Positions 28,124 through 37,130 of a DNA stretch of 49,456 bases are shown here, piece by piece. This DNA comes from Bacteroidota bacterium (GTDB taxonomy: Bacteria; Bacteroidota; Bacteroidia; Chitinophagales; Saprospiraceae). A model generated the notes under the pieces. It searched no databases, was not told the DNA's origin, and saw only the letters and a program-made list of their open reading frames with translations. Numbering within the stretch: position 1 is the first letter of the stretch; the number at the start of each line of letters is the position of its first letter. The position numbers and the translations under genes are program-made. Where the stretch lies: the NCBI GenBank assembly GCA_029561355.1, contig JAKQJD010000156.1, positions 1-49,456 of the forward strand, given 5' to 3'.

Positions 28124-28325
28124 GGTTGAGGTTGTTGAGAATGTTGAGGTTGTTGAGGGGTTGAGGTTGTTGAGGTTGTTGAGGGGTTGAGATTGTTGAG
28201 GGGTTGAGGTCGTTGAGGAGGTGAGAGGTTGAGAGGTTGAGAGGTTGAAGGTGCTTCGCTCAAAATATTCAAATAAGTCTGAGCGAAGCACCCTCAACAA
28301 TCTCAACCTCTCAACTCCTCAACAA
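28124..28325. repeat. TTGAGG-type repeat with a GGTGCTTCGCTCA hairpin core
   Basis: 28124-28249 is low-complexity GTTGAGG/GGTTGAG repetition. The core is a perfect 13-bp stem, GGTGCTTCGCTCA (28250-28262) with its complement at 28280-28292, enclosing a 17-base loop. The complementary CTCAACAATCTCAACCTC-type run continues to 28325. A homologous core with the same 17-base loop length lies at 38318-38388. The element runs into the 3' end of xrtN. Confidence 0.9.
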
Positions 28326-29693
28326 ACTCAACATTTTAATCAATTGCTGTTGAAGTACCTCCGGATCCGCTGCCGTCACATTGACCAGCGAGAAACCGGG
28401 CGCGCCGCCGATATCGAGCCAGCGCCAGCGGAACTGACTCACCGTTTGCGCCTGGCCGTTATCGAACCACCAGGCGGTGTAGAGGATAGGGCTGCCGCTC
28501 TTTTGCAGGATCCCGTTATAACACGTTTTACCGTTCACCTGTTGTTCCCACACCTTACCGAACACGTATCCGCTGCCCTGCCAGCAAATCAGCGGACTGT
28601 GTTCGGTGCTGTAAAAGCCGCGGATGGGTTTCACATAAATGATCAGACTGTCGGGCGTGTATTTCACGACGCCGTCTTGCAGCAATTCACCGGCACAGTT
28701 CACCGGCAGGCCCTGGGGAATAATAGCCGCCACATTGTTTACATGAGAAGAAGTTTCGGAAGTTTCACTCGCCGCCAGCCAGCCGATACAGAGGAAAAGC
28801 AAAATATGGGCACCCTGTTTCAGGCGCGGGCGGATCGTTTCGGGTATTGCAGTGGAATTGGAAAATGCGCTTCGCTCCGATCGCCGGAAAAGCCAGCCGA
28901 TACCGAACCACGCCGGCACAAAAACGTACAGCGTTAGTCCGGCCAGCCCGACAGCCTCGTGCAGCGGATTTTCGGGTAAAATTTTAAACAACACCAGAAA
29001 AATGATGCGCAACTGGTTGAAAATCAGGTTCAAAAGCCCCAGGCCGGAAACGACTATCAACAAAGCCGGCCATGAAAGCCGTTTACCCGTGCGCCGCTCC
29101 AGCAGGCCCAGCAGGAAAAATCCGAACAGAAACGACACGTCCACCATTTGCAGGCCCATGCAGGCCGGGTCGACGTAAAAATCCTGACCTTCAAACCGGA
29201 TAAGATTTCCCTCCGCCACAGCATCTTTTCCCAGCCCACGCAGCGCTGTGGCGGCATTTTCACTGAGTTGCAGGCGGATGGCAAAGCCCAGCACGATACT
29301 CATTGTTTTGAATACCGCCGTCAGCAGAAATGCCGTGAGTACGGGCGCTTCGTTGATTTTCCCTTTCAGGTTTTCAAAAACGAAACCCGCTGCAAATACC
29401 AGCGCCAGGAAGTGAAACGTGCGCGCCGGAATCGTGAGCGCCATCCCAAAACACAGCGCGAACCAAATGGCAAACCGCCAATTCCCTTCACCAGGCCGCC
29501 GTACAACAGTGGAAAAAACCATGACCGCCAGGCCTGCCATAAAGGTCACGTCGTTTTGCAGGTAGCCGGCCTGCATCCAGAATACGGTCACTGCTACAAA
29601 AAAGAGCAGAAGCAGCCAGGCTTGCCATTCTTTTCCAATGGTTCCCAGTGATCCGTTGTTCCGGTATTTTTGAAAAAATTTCGCTTCTGACAT
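28311..29693 (-). CDS. xrtN: Exosortase N (XrtN) with C-terminal EpsI-like domain
   Basis: I start at ATG 29693 (MSEAKFFQKYRNNG), giving 460 aa; the upstream extension lies in a palindrome. The N-terminal ~300 residues have about eight membrane helices with the exosortase triad: C178 in DPACMGLQM, R229 in NQLRIIFLVLF, H245 in NPLHEAVGLAGL. After the last helix, residues about 320-455 (HSPLICWQGSGYVFG, LYTAWWFDNG) resemble the periplasmic EpsI-type exosortase-associated domain. Exosortases cleave and transfer proteins bearing PEP-type C-terminal signals; the only such protein here is the VIT protein just upstream. The last codons (MLSLLRS) are encoded by the TTGAGG repeat, suggesting that the repeat invaded or shaped the gene end. 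Confidence 0.9.
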   Translation of the reverse strand: MSEAKFFQKYRNNGSLGTIGKEWQAWLLLLFFVAVTVFWMQAGYLQNDVTFMAGLAVMVFSTVVRRPGEGNWRFAIWFALCFGMALTIPARTFHFLALVFAAGFVFENLKGKINEAPVLTAFLLTAVFKTMSIVLGFAIRLQLSENAATALRGLGKDAVAEGNLIRFEGQDFYVDPACMGLQMVDVSFLFGFFLLGLLERRTGKRLSWPALLIVVSGLGLLNLIFNQLRIIFLVLFKILPENPLHEAVGLAGLTLYVFVPAWFGIGWLFRRSERSAFSNSTAIPETIRPRLKQGAHILLFLCIGWLAASETSETSSHVNNVAAIIPQGLPVNCAGELLQDGVVKYTPDSLIIYVKPIRGFYSTEHSPLICWQGSGYVFGKVWEQQVNGKTCYNGILQKSGSPILYTAWWFDNGQAQTVSQFRWRWLDIGGAPGFSLVNVTAADPEVLQQQLIKMLSLLRS

Positions 29694-29747
29694 CGCTGTT
29701 TTTTTGTGGTTGCATGGGGCCGGGGATTCCCCCGATTCATCGATTGC

Positions 29748-29834
29748 GATATTATGCGGTCCAGGGAGCCTTGTAGTCATCCGATGACTTGGAGTCATCG
29801 GATGACTACAAGGCTCCCTGGACCGCATAATATC
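29748..29834. repeat. Perfect 42-bp-arm palindrome between the VIT gene and xrtN
   Basis: Arms 29748-29789 and 29793-29834 are exact reverse complements with a 3-base spacer (TGG). The inner 15 bases of each arm, AGTCATCCGATGACT and its complement, are themselves near-palindromic. The same inner core with spacer TAA occurs at 47566-47598, but the outer arm sequence there is entirely different. It begins 3 bases after the VIT gene stop, within the probable operon, so it could act as an attenuator or a processing/stability hairpin. Confidence 0.95.
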
Positions 29835-29836
29835 CA

Positions 29837-32380
29837 CTAAATTCTCCCCCGCCACGCCAGAAACGCCCCCAAAGTCAGCAGCACGATCAGCGCCCATTCG
29901 TGCGGTTCCGGCACGGAACCGGCATTTCCCAGGGAATGCAAACCTTCCGTCGGCTTGATGTTGAAGCGCTCGTAATCCTGCTTCGTTTCCAGCGTCACCA
30001 GGCTGCTGACGGGGGTTACCACGTAGGCTTGCTCGGCCAGCCGCACCAGTTCCTCCGGTTCAGAAGTAGCGTTGTTACCCAGTTCCTTCATGATCTTGTT
30101 GTAGGCAAATAACCGGAACAAGTGATCGGGCGCCTTCCCGGGCGTAATCGAATCTTTTTCTGTGATCAGCAAGCCGGAGGATGGAATGGCGACCGTGTAC
30201 ATGCCTTCCGGATTTTGCGGAAACGTATTCGTCGTCAGGTATTTATCCAGCAGATCAGAAGACCCTGACGTGCAAAAAACATCCCGCCTTTCTTGCAAGG
30301 CGCGGAGGTATGCCGTCATTCCTGCATCGTCGCCGAGGTGAAAAACGCGCAGCAGAGCGGGGTGCCAATCGTTGAGATACCGCGAAAAATCCGAGTTTTC
30401 CAGTTCCGACGGCAGCGGTGTCGGCGCAGCGCTTTTGGTGATAACGAGGCTGTTTTCCGGGTCATCGATTTTATAAAACGGGAACAGACTGAAACGCAGG
30501 CTGCGCGACTGCTGAAACACGCCGGCTACGTTTTCCTGCGTCAGCAATACCAGTTCGCCGGCCGTGGCAGCCGACACAGGATACCTGCCGATCAGCGCGC
30601 GCATTTTTGTCAGTTCGGTCTGTGTCCAGGCTTCGTTCAGATCGAGGTAAATGTGTCTGGGCTGAAACGACTCACTTTGTTTGTTCCAGGGCGAAACGAA
30701 ATACGCCTTCCCGTCGAAAGAAAAAGAACTGGCAGCCAGGGGCGGCGCTTCGCAGCGCAGCGACCAGTTGTGCCGGTACCGCCCCTCGAACAGGAGAGAC
30801 GTTCCTCCATTCCCATTTTCAAAATGAACGGGCACTTCGGTGAATTTTCCATTGCCTTCAAAATAAACCGAATCCTGTTCCGAAGCCGTCAGCGCCGATG
30901 GGCCGTCGAAACTGATATTTTGGTATTCCAGCGTGCGTTCGTCGTAGCGCAGCGGAGCGGTAATGCCTACCTTGAACCGCCTCGGCATTTCGCGCGTCAC
31001 CGGAAACACCCGCACGCGTACCTGGTTGCCTTCCTGCCAGAATACCACGGCAGGATCGCGTTGTTCCCGGCCGACGATGGTGTTGTAGGCCTCCTGCGCT
31101 TTCGATTTGGCGGTCAGCACGCCCGGCTCTTCCTTGCCGTTGATCCACAGGGAAAGGGCTGTAACTGCACCGCCTTCGGGCAAAAAGAAAGTATAAATGG
31201 CCTCCTGCGTTTGGGTTCTTTCGGAATTGTTGAAATTCGTTTGCGCCACCGTCAGCAACTTTTCCGTGTAGGAAAGCCGGTGGCCGGGGTCGAGCAATAT
31301 GCGGGATTCCACCCGGGTAGTAACGAGGTCATCACCTGCCCACAGACGCTCTTCCATTACATTGCGATGGTCGTATTGCGCGGCGTATATTTTTTTGCAC
31401 TCGTTATCGTTGAGTTGCGGGTTCGGCGAAACGGCGGCGGCAATCTGCATCAGCGGGTCATTTTCCGAAACACTGTTGCCGAAAAGCCAGAGGTCGCCGC
31501 CAAACCTGTTTTGTGAAGGCATTCTTCCTTCCGCTACGGCTTTCAACACGTATCCATACAGGCTGTTGCTTTCGAGGTGCTGACTCACAACCACCCATTT
31601 GGGCAGGTTTTGGGGCGTCGTTTCATAATCCAGCGTATGCGCCGATAGTTGACTGCTCAGTTTGTACCACGTGCCGGCAAACAAAACGACCGCCAGCAAA
31701 GGCGCCGCAACACCAGCAAAAGCCGGCCAACGCATCCCGTTGTCTTCCCGGATGGCATTTCTTAAAATGAGTACGAGGTAAATGGTGAAAACCAGGGGTA
31801 TGATAGCATGGAACGTAAGGCCGAAAAACCAGAACGCCACCAACCCCATGGCCGATAACGGCAACAACGCGATGGAATAATAGGCAAATAACACGGCCGT
31901 AGCACCCAATACGAACCACAATACCCGGCGTGCATACATTCCCATCCGGTCCTGCCATGCAAAAGCGATACAGGCCAGTCCGGAAATGCCGATATGCCAG
32001 TTCAGCCAGGCAGCGCTGGGTCGGAAAATATCGATTTCCCGATTCAACGCGAAACAACTAACCATCCAGAGCAGCAGCAACAACAGCATCACCGGATAAT
32101 CGACCCGACGCGCACCGAACATCCACCAGCGCAGGCGCCCGGCCGACCACAGTATGACCATGTATAGCCAGACGAAGACGTAATTGAGCAGGAAAAAATC
32201 CATCAGCGTGCCCCCGCCTGTTCTGGTCGGCGACCAAAAAAACAGCCCTAAGGAAATGGCCAGCAATACCAAACCTGTTATGTACACCCTGTCTTTCAAG
32301 GGGTTATACTTTTCGACGGCTGGGTCGGGCTCGTTGTTGTGATCGAGTAAATCGGTGTGGAAAGGAAGTATTGTATCCAT
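29837..32380 (-). CDS. XrtN-system VIT domain protein with C-terminal PEP sorting signal
   Basis: I start at ATG 32380 (MDTILPFHTDLL), 847 aa. Residues about 30-235 contain about seven membrane helices. The large extracytoplasmic part carries a vault/inter-alpha-trypsin (VIT)-like domain (about 345-480: SRILLDPGH, EAIYTFFLPEGGAVTALSL, AKSKAQEAYNTIVGREQRDP, VRVFPVTREMPRRF). The tail SVPEPHEWALIVLLTLGAF followed by LAWRGRI is a PEP motif, hydrophobic helix and basic end, i.e. an exosortase recognition signal. It lies directly upstream of xrtN on the same strand, as in the known XrtN/VIT pairing. A strong promoter precedes it. Biological role of the VIT protein is unknown. Confidence 0.9.
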   Translation of the reverse strand: MDTILPFHTDLLDHNNEPDPAVEKYNPLKDRVYITGLVLLAISLGLFFWSPTRTGGGTLMDFFLLNYVFVWLYMVILWSAGRLRWWMFGARRVDYPVMLLLLLLWMVSCFALNREIDIFRPSAAWLNWHIGISGLACIAFAWQDRMGMYARRVLWFVLGATAVLFAYYSIALLPLSAMGLVAFWFFGLTFHAIIPLVFTIYLVLILRNAIREDNGMRWPAFAGVAAPLLAVVLFAGTWYKLSSQLSAHTLDYETTPQNLPKWVVVSQHLESNSLYGYVLKAVAEGRMPSQNRFGGDLWLFGNSVSENDPLMQIAAAVSPNPQLNDNECKKIYAAQYDHRNVMEERLWAGDDLVTTRVESRILLDPGHRLSYTEKLLTVAQTNFNNSERTQTQEAIYTFFLPEGGAVTALSLWINGKEEPGVLTAKSKAQEAYNTIVGREQRDPAVVFWQEGNQVRVRVFPVTREMPRRFKVGITAPLRYDERTLEYQNISFDGPSALTASEQDSVYFEGNGKFTEVPVHFENGNGGTSLLFEGRYRHNWSLRCEAPPLAASSFSFDGKAYFVSPWNKQSESFQPRHIYLDLNEAWTQTELTKMRALIGRYPVSAATAGELVLLTQENVAGVFQQSRSLRFSLFPFYKIDDPENSLVITKSAAPTPLPSELENSDFSRYLNDWHPALLRVFHLGDDAGMTAYLRALQERRDVFCTSGSSDLLDKYLTTNTFPQNPEGMYTVAIPSSGLLITEKDSITPGKAPDHLFRLFAYNKIMKELGNNATSEPEELVRLAEQAYVVTPVSSLVTLETKQDYERFNIKPTEGLHSLGNAGSVPEPHEWALIVLLTLGAFLAWRGRI

Positions 32381-32400
32381 ATTCAAATAACTTTGAGATG

Positions 32401-32430
32401 CAAAGTTATTCGTTTTTATTTACTGCGCAA
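32401..32430 (-). promoter_or_regulatory. Promoter of the VIT-xrtN block (TTG-N19-TAACTTTG)
   Basis: On the minus strand TTG (32430-32428), 19 bases, then TAACTTTG (32408-32401). Both boxes and the spacing match the Bacteroidota consensus. It ends about 20 bases before the ATG at 32380, so the leader is very short. Confidence 0.8.
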
Positions 32431-32499
32431 GAGGGGCTGCTGATTTTGACGGCTGATTATGTAACTTTTGTTTTGATCGGCTACGCCGCTCGAAGAGGG

Positions 32500-32733
32500 T
32501 TGGGGACGCGGATTGTGCGGATTGTGCGGATTTAAATGGATTTTTTTGTGGCCTGACGGCCACTATTGATTCTAAACACAAAGTGCACAAAGGGGTTGCA
32601 CAAGGTTCACAACGTGTTGTACATCACGCCTTTGTGAACCTTGTGCAACCCCTTTGTGCACTTTGTGGTAAAATAAAAAAACTCCGCCGAAGGCGGTTCA
32701 AATCCGTTTAAATCCGCATCATCCGCGTCCCAT
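32500..32733. repeat. Nested inverted repeats: GCGGATT-type outer arms and a perfect 36-bp inner stem
   Basis: Inner arms 32577-32612 and 32632-32667 are exact reverse complements (CACAAAGTGCACAAAGG... family) with a 19-base loop. The outer arms (about 32502-32543, GGACGCGGATTGTGCGG..., and 32699-32732, ...CATCATCCGCGTCC) match imperfectly, the left arm having one extra 10-base unit. The outer unit is related to the repeat at 43631-43799. The element fills the gap between the E2 gene end and the VIT promoter, so it is probably the E2 gene's terminator. Nothing else is visible in 32431-32500. Confidence 0.9.
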
Positions 32734-32738
32734 CCTGC

Positions 32739-34376
32739 TTACAGCCATCCCAAAAACGGCTCTTCCAGAATCTTCTTCACTTCCACCAGGAAACGTGCGG
32801 CGTCGCCGCCATTGATCACGCGGTGATCCCAGCCGATGGTCATAGGCATCATCAGGCGCGGCTCGAAGGTTTTGGATTCTTCGTTCCACACGGGTTCCAT
32901 TTGTGCGGCCACAACGCTCAGGATGGCTACTTCCGGCCAGTTGACGATGGAAATCATATTGGTGCCGCCGATGGCGCCGATATTGGAAATGGTAAACGTA
33001 CCGCCGGTGATGTCCTCCATTTTGAGTTTGCCGGCTTTGGTACGGGCGCTCACGTCGGCCAGGTCGATGGAAATTTCCGTCAGCCCTTTCCGGTCGGTGC
33101 TTTTGATATTGGGCACGAACAGGCCGTTGGGCGTATCCACGGCAATACCGACGTTGATGTATTTTTTATAGATCACCTCGTTCGTTTCCGGGTCGAGGCT
33201 GGCGTTGAATTGCGGCATTTTGCGCAGCACGGCCGTTACGGCTTTGGTCAGGATGGCCGTCATGGTCAGGCTTCCGCCCGCGGCTTTCACCTGATCCTTG
33301 TACTGCTGGCGCAGGGCTTCTACTTTCGTGATGTCGGCTTTGTCGGCGATCCAGGCATGCGGGATCGTGTTGGTAGAATACGACATCGCCTCGGCCGTTT
33401 TGATGCCGACGTTGGTTTGCGCCTTGCGTTCCGTTTCGCCGAATTTCGAAAAATCGGGCAAGGGTTTTCTTTTGATACCCGCACCACCCGTAGCAGCAGC
33501 ACTTCCGCCGCCGGTATCGATTTTGCGTTTTACAAAATCCACCACATCTTTATAGGAAATGCGGCTGGCACCTTCGGCCGGGCGCACATCCGACAAATTG
33601 ATACCCAGTTCTTTGGCGCGTTTGCGGGCCAGCGGCGAAACACGGATTCCTGTAGCGGCCTGCTGGCCGTCGGAGGAAACGGGTTGGGCAGCCGGAGCGG
33701 CCTTCACTTCCGGAGCAGCAGCCGGTTGTGCAGGCGCAGGAGCAGCGGCGGCTGTTACAGGAGCCGCTACCGTAGCCGAGGCGCCTTCGCGTTTCATTCT
33801 CAAAACGGCGGAGCCTTCGGTAACGTCATCGCCTTTTTTTACAAGAACTTCTTCCACCACACCGTCAGCGTCGACGGGCATTTCGGCATCCACTTTGTCG
33901 GTGCCGATGACCATAACGATCTGATCTTTAGTCACTTTATCGCCGGGTTTGACCATGATTTCGGTCACTTTACCGGTTACACCGTCGCCAAGTGAAGGCA
34001 ATTTGAATTCATAAGCGGACGTAGCGGCGGCGGTTGCAGGTTGTGCTGCGGGAGCCGCAGCGGCCGGTGCTGCCGGCGCCGCAGGTTGCGGTTGTGCGGG
34101 AGCGGCGGCTTCTTTCGGCGCAGGCGCTTCTGCGCTGGCATTCCCGCCTTCCAGACGGATCACAACGGTGCCCTCCCCTACTTCGTCACCTTTTTTTACC
34201 AGAATTTCCGACACTACGCCTTCCTGGTCGATGGGCATTTCGGCATCTACCTTGTCGGTGCCGATGACCATGACGATCTGGTCTTTCGTGACTTTATCGC
34301 CGGGTTTGACAAGAATTTCGGTCACTTTACCCGTCACACCGTCGCCCAGGGAAGGGAGTTTATATTCGTAAGCCAT
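32739..34376 (-). CDS. 2-oxo acid dehydrogenase E2 (dihydrolipoyl acyltransferase) with two lipoyl domains
   Basis: A 545-aa protein. Two nearly identical lipoyl domains (1-78 and 121-200) carry the lipoylated lysines K42 and K161 in GTDKVDAEMP, joined by Ala/Pro-rich linkers. A peripheral-subunit-binding domain follows (about 245-285, VSPLARKRAKELGI), then the acyltransferase domain (about 310-545). The C-terminal active-site motif, usually HRxxDG, reads HRVINGG, with H518 kept and the Asp replaced by Asn (N522, codon AAT). The protein would form the core of a pyruvate or branched-chain 2-oxoacid dehydrogenase complex in the cytoplasm; E1 and E3 genes are not in the window. Substrate cannot be told from this sequence alone. 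Confidence 0.93.
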   Translation of the reverse strand: MAYEYKLPSLGDGVTGKVTEILVKPGDKVTKDQIVMVIGTDKVDAEMPIDQEGVVSEILVKKGDEVGEGTVVIRLEGGNASAEAPAPKEAAAPAQPQPAAPAAPAAAAPAAQPATAAATSAYEFKLPSLGDGVTGKVTEIMVKPGDKVTKDQIVMVIGTDKVDAEMPVDADGVVEEVLVKKGDDVTEGSAVLRMKREGASATVAAPVTAAAAPAPAQPAAAPEVKAAPAAQPVSSDGQQAATGIRVSPLARKRAKELGINLSDVRPAEGASRISYKDVVDFVKRKIDTGGGSAAATGGAGIKRKPLPDFSKFGETERKAQTNVGIKTAEAMSYSTNTIPHAWIADKADITKVEALRQQYKDQVKAAGGSLTMTAILTKAVTAVLRKMPQFNASLDPETNEVIYKKYINVGIAVDTPNGLFVPNIKSTDRKGLTEISIDLADVSARTKAGKLKMEDITGGTFTISNIGAIGGTNMISIVNWPEVAILSVVAAQMEPVWNEESKTFEPRLMMPMTIGWDHRVINGGDAARFLVEVKKILEEPFLGWL

Positions 34377-34445
34377 GCGCTAAATTGTTGTTTGTAATAA
34401 AGAGGATTTTGAGGCTGGCAAAGATGGGGCAAGTTTGGGAAAGTT

Positions 34446-34573
34446 TTGAATAGGATTGGAAGGATTTTAAAGGATTGAGAAGATTCTCCTTTCGCTTCCT
34501 TATTTCCGGAAACCCCGAAAATCCCATAAATCAAGTCCTTCCAATCCTTTAAAATCCTTCCAATCCTGTTCAA
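34446..34573. repeat. GGATTTTAAAGGATT-family inverted repeat
   Basis: Exact 26-bp arms at 34452-34477 and 34542-34567, extended by about six bases with one mismatch (TTGAAT/TTGAAC). The spacer is 64 bases. Family core GGATTTTAAAGGATT recurs at 48551-48666. It lies in the gap between the OmpA-like gene end (34612) and the start of the E2 gene (34376), upstream of the E2 start, so it would sit in the E2 leader or at the end of the OmpA transcript. The remaining bases of the gap show nothing I recognise. Confidence 0.9.
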
Positions 34574-34611
34574 TCCGAACCAACTTCGCACTGACGACTT
34601 CGCACTTCGCA

Positions 34612-37005
34612 CTATTTCCCATCCTGCCCGATCACCCTGAATTCCGTCCGCCGGTTCAACTGGTATTCGGCTTCCGTACACGGCACGTCGTCGTTGCAGT
34701 TATTGATCGGTTTGGACTCGCCGTAGCCGCGCGCCACGAGGCGTTCGCGGGCAACACCCTGCTCGATCAGCCACTGCACCACACGGTCGGCGCGGCGCTG
34801 GGAAAGATCGAGGTTGTATTCGGCGGGACCGCGCGCATCGGTATGAGAGGCTATTTCGATGCGCAGTTCGAGGGTTTCCTGTAGAGTACGGAGCAGTTTT
34901 TTCAAATCGGGCAACGATTCTTCCCGGAAATTGACCTCGTTGAAATCATAGTACAGATTGACCAGAAAGCCTTCCGAGCCGCGTTTCCACACCGGATGCT
35001 CCGGCGCACTGGGTACGCCGTCGGCCAGCAGCACGCCGTTTTGTACTTCCAGCCCGTTGCCAAGGCTGAATGTGGCCAGGCTGCCGTCGGCGTTTTCGTA
35101 CATGCCCGACAACTCGTTGTATTTGGGACCGGCAGGCGCAGCCGGTTCCGTTTTTTGTTCGACGATAAACCCGTCGGCGTCGCGGTAAGGTTGCAGGCTG
35201 AGGTTGGCTTTTAAAACGACCTTATCGGACGTCAGCCCTTTGGTGCAAAAGCCATCTGCGGAATCCGTGATGTAGCCCTGCCGTTCGGCTTTTACCTTGT
35301 AGCAGCAGTCGCGGTCGAGTTTGAATTTGTAGCGACCGTCGGGGCCGGTCACGACAGGTTCCGCTGCTGGTTTGCCACAATCGTTGGTGACAGACACCTT
35401 CGCGCCGTCGGCCGGCATACCATCAACCATATCGAACACGATGCCTTGCAGGATATAATTGCTTTGTTTTTGAAGAATGATTTCAAGTCGCATCGGGTAT
35501 TCGGTGGAAGTACCGGCGCAGCCGTTCATCTGGGCTCCGTCGTACCCTTTCCGGGAGGCTGTAAAATCATTGCAATCCGAGGGGCGCATGTCGAACGCAA
35601 TTTTGCCATCGGCGCCGGTCGTCATCGTCAGGCCCGATTGTACGCTGCTGACGGTTACGCCGCTCACCGGCTGGCGGGTCATTTTATCCAGCACCACGAT
35701 TTCCACCGGTACCGCCGTTTTTTGAAACCCGTAAATATCGTCGCGCCCGGCGCCACCGCTGCGGTCGGAGGTAAAAAAGCCCCAGGAAAGGTCTGGGCCG
35801 AACGTAATGGCGAAGTCGTCGTGGGTGGAATTAACCGGCGCTCCCAGGTTCACTGGCAGGTTCCAGGCGTTCTGGTCCTGCTGGGTGGCATAAAAAATAT
35901 CGAGTCCGCCCAGCCCCAAATGGCCGTTGGAAGCAAAGTACAGGCGGTTATTGGGGGCCAGGTAAGGAAAAATTTCATTGCCTTCGGTATTAATCACCGG
36001 CCCCAGATTCACGGGCGGCGTCCATTGTCCGTCTTTAAACGTGCTGACGTAAAGGTCCATTCCGCCGTATCCGCCGGGCATGTTGCTGGAAAAATAGAGG
36101 CGGCGGCCGTCGGGTGAAAGGGTCGGATGCGCCACATGGTATTCATCGGAATTAAACGGCAACCCCTGCACGTCTTTCCAGTCGTGCGAGGCTACGTTCC
36201 AGTGACCCACGAAGATTTTCAGTTTCACCAGCCCGTCTTCACTGCGGCCCGTTTTGCCTTCGGAAAAACTGTTCCGGGTAAAATAAATGGTTTGACCGTC
36301 GGCAGAAACGGCCACGGCAGCCTCATGAAAACGGGTATTGAGCGTGTTGGAATATTTTGCCGGGTTGCCGTAAGCGAAATCGCCGGGTTGCTGGCCATTG
36401 GGCGTAAACCCCACGCTGTACAGTTCGGAAAACGGGTTGCCCGTCCACAAACTGGTGCGTTTGATCATATTTCCCCGGTCGCGATCGCTGGCAAATATGA
36501 GCGTATTGTCCACCACCGCCGGGCTGAAATCGTCGAGGTCGGAATTAAAAGGCAGGTTCCGAACGGTGTAAATGTCTTTGCCTTTGTTCAGCAGTTCCGT
36601 CTGCCGGTCGCAGGAAGAAGCCAGGAACTGTGCGCGTGCATCGTCGGGGTTTTCCTGTAGGTATTGTGCAAACCAGGTTTTGGCCTGGTCGCACTTGCCG
36701 TTGATTTGCAGCACCATGCCGTAGTTCAGGCGATGAACGGCTTTTGCCTGCGGCAACTGCACCACAAGCGCGTACCAGTGCTCGGCATTTTCAGAATCAT
36801 TGGTCTTGCGGTAACATTCCGCCAGGTTGATCATGGCTTCCGGACTGTCTTCTTTTTCCAGCACTTCCCGGTACAAACCGATAGCGGACACGTAATCCAG
36901 TTCGCGCATGGCGTTGTTGGCACGCACCAGCCGCGATTGCGCCCAGGCGGCTGCGGGAAGCAAAAACAACAGAAAAAGAAAACAGACTTTCGGACTTTGA
37001 TTCAT
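34612..37005 (-). CDS. PorE-like OmpA-family protein: TPR, PD40 propeller, CRD, OmpA C-terminal domain
   Basis: I start at ATG 37005 (MNQSPKVCFLFLLFLLPAAAWAQ signal peptide), 797 aa; the longer frame adds 31 non-signal residues. TPR-like helices at about 22-140 (AMRELDYVSAIGLYREVLEK), a PD40/WD40 propeller (about 150-440; HPTLSPDGRRLYFSSNMPGG, NRLYFASNGHLGLGGLDI, WGFFTSDRSGGAGRDDIYGF), carboxypeptidase-regulatory-like domains (about 445-620), and an OmpA peptidoglycan-binding domain (about 690-797; IASHTDARGPAEYNLDLSQRRA). This is the architecture of PorE, a periplasmic T9SS component, and of related SprF-adjacent proteins. It follows porP/sprF by 125 bases on the same strand. No large SprB-like adhesin adjoins it. 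Confidence 0.88.
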   Translation of the reverse strand: MNQSPKVCFLFLLFLLPAAAWAQSRLVRANNAMRELDYVSAIGLYREVLEKEDSPEAMINLAECYRKTNDSENAEHWYALVVQLPQAKAVHRLNYGMVLQINGKCDQAKTWFAQYLQENPDDARAQFLASSCDRQTELLNKGKDIYTVRNLPFNSDLDDFSPAVVDNTLIFASDRDRGNMIKRTSLWTGNPFSELYSVGFTPNGQQPGDFAYGNPAKYSNTLNTRFHEAAVAVSADGQTIYFTRNSFSEGKTGRSEDGLVKLKIFVGHWNVASHDWKDVQGLPFNSDEYHVAHPTLSPDGRRLYFSSNMPGGYGGMDLYVSTFKDGQWTPPVNLGPVINTEGNEIFPYLAPNNRLYFASNGHLGLGGLDIFYATQQDQNAWNLPVNLGAPVNSTHDDFAITFGPDLSWGFFTSDRSGGAGRDDIYGFQKTAVPVEIVVLDKMTRQPVSGVTVSSVQSGLTMTTGADGKIAFDMRPSDCNDFTASRKGYDGAQMNGCAGTSTEYPMRLEIILQKQSNYILQGIVFDMVDGMPADGAKVSVTNDCGKPAAEPVVTGPDGRYKFKLDRDCCYKVKAERQGYITDSADGFCTKGLTSDKVVLKANLSLQPYRDADGFIVEQKTEPAAPAGPKYNELSGMYENADGSLATFSLGNGLEVQNGVLLADGVPSAPEHPVWKRGSEGFLVNLYYDFNEVNFREESLPDLKKLLRTLQETLELRIEIASHTDARGPAEYNLDLSQRRADRVVQWLIEQGVARERLVARGYGESKPINNCNDDVPCTEAEYQLNRRTEFRVIGQDGK

Positions 37006-37130
37006 ATGATTTGGGTAACGTTGAAGGGGGAGTGTTTCGTTTTTTGCGTCGGCATTTACAAAAACCTGATTATCAAACTTTTGCCAAACACCATACACAA
37101 AAAACCAAACACGCTAGTAGAAGGCGCCTG

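Noticed and set aside
28124..28306. 61-codon N-terminal extension of the MpaB-like protein
   Set aside because: It is translated TTGAGG repeat, rich in Ser, Thr, Asn, Leu and Pro; the family-like sequence starts at ATG 28123.
29694..29897. N-terminal extension of exosortase N
   Set aside because: The frame crosses the perfect palindrome and overlaps the end of the VIT gene; MSEAKFFQ at 29693 starts the protein-like part.
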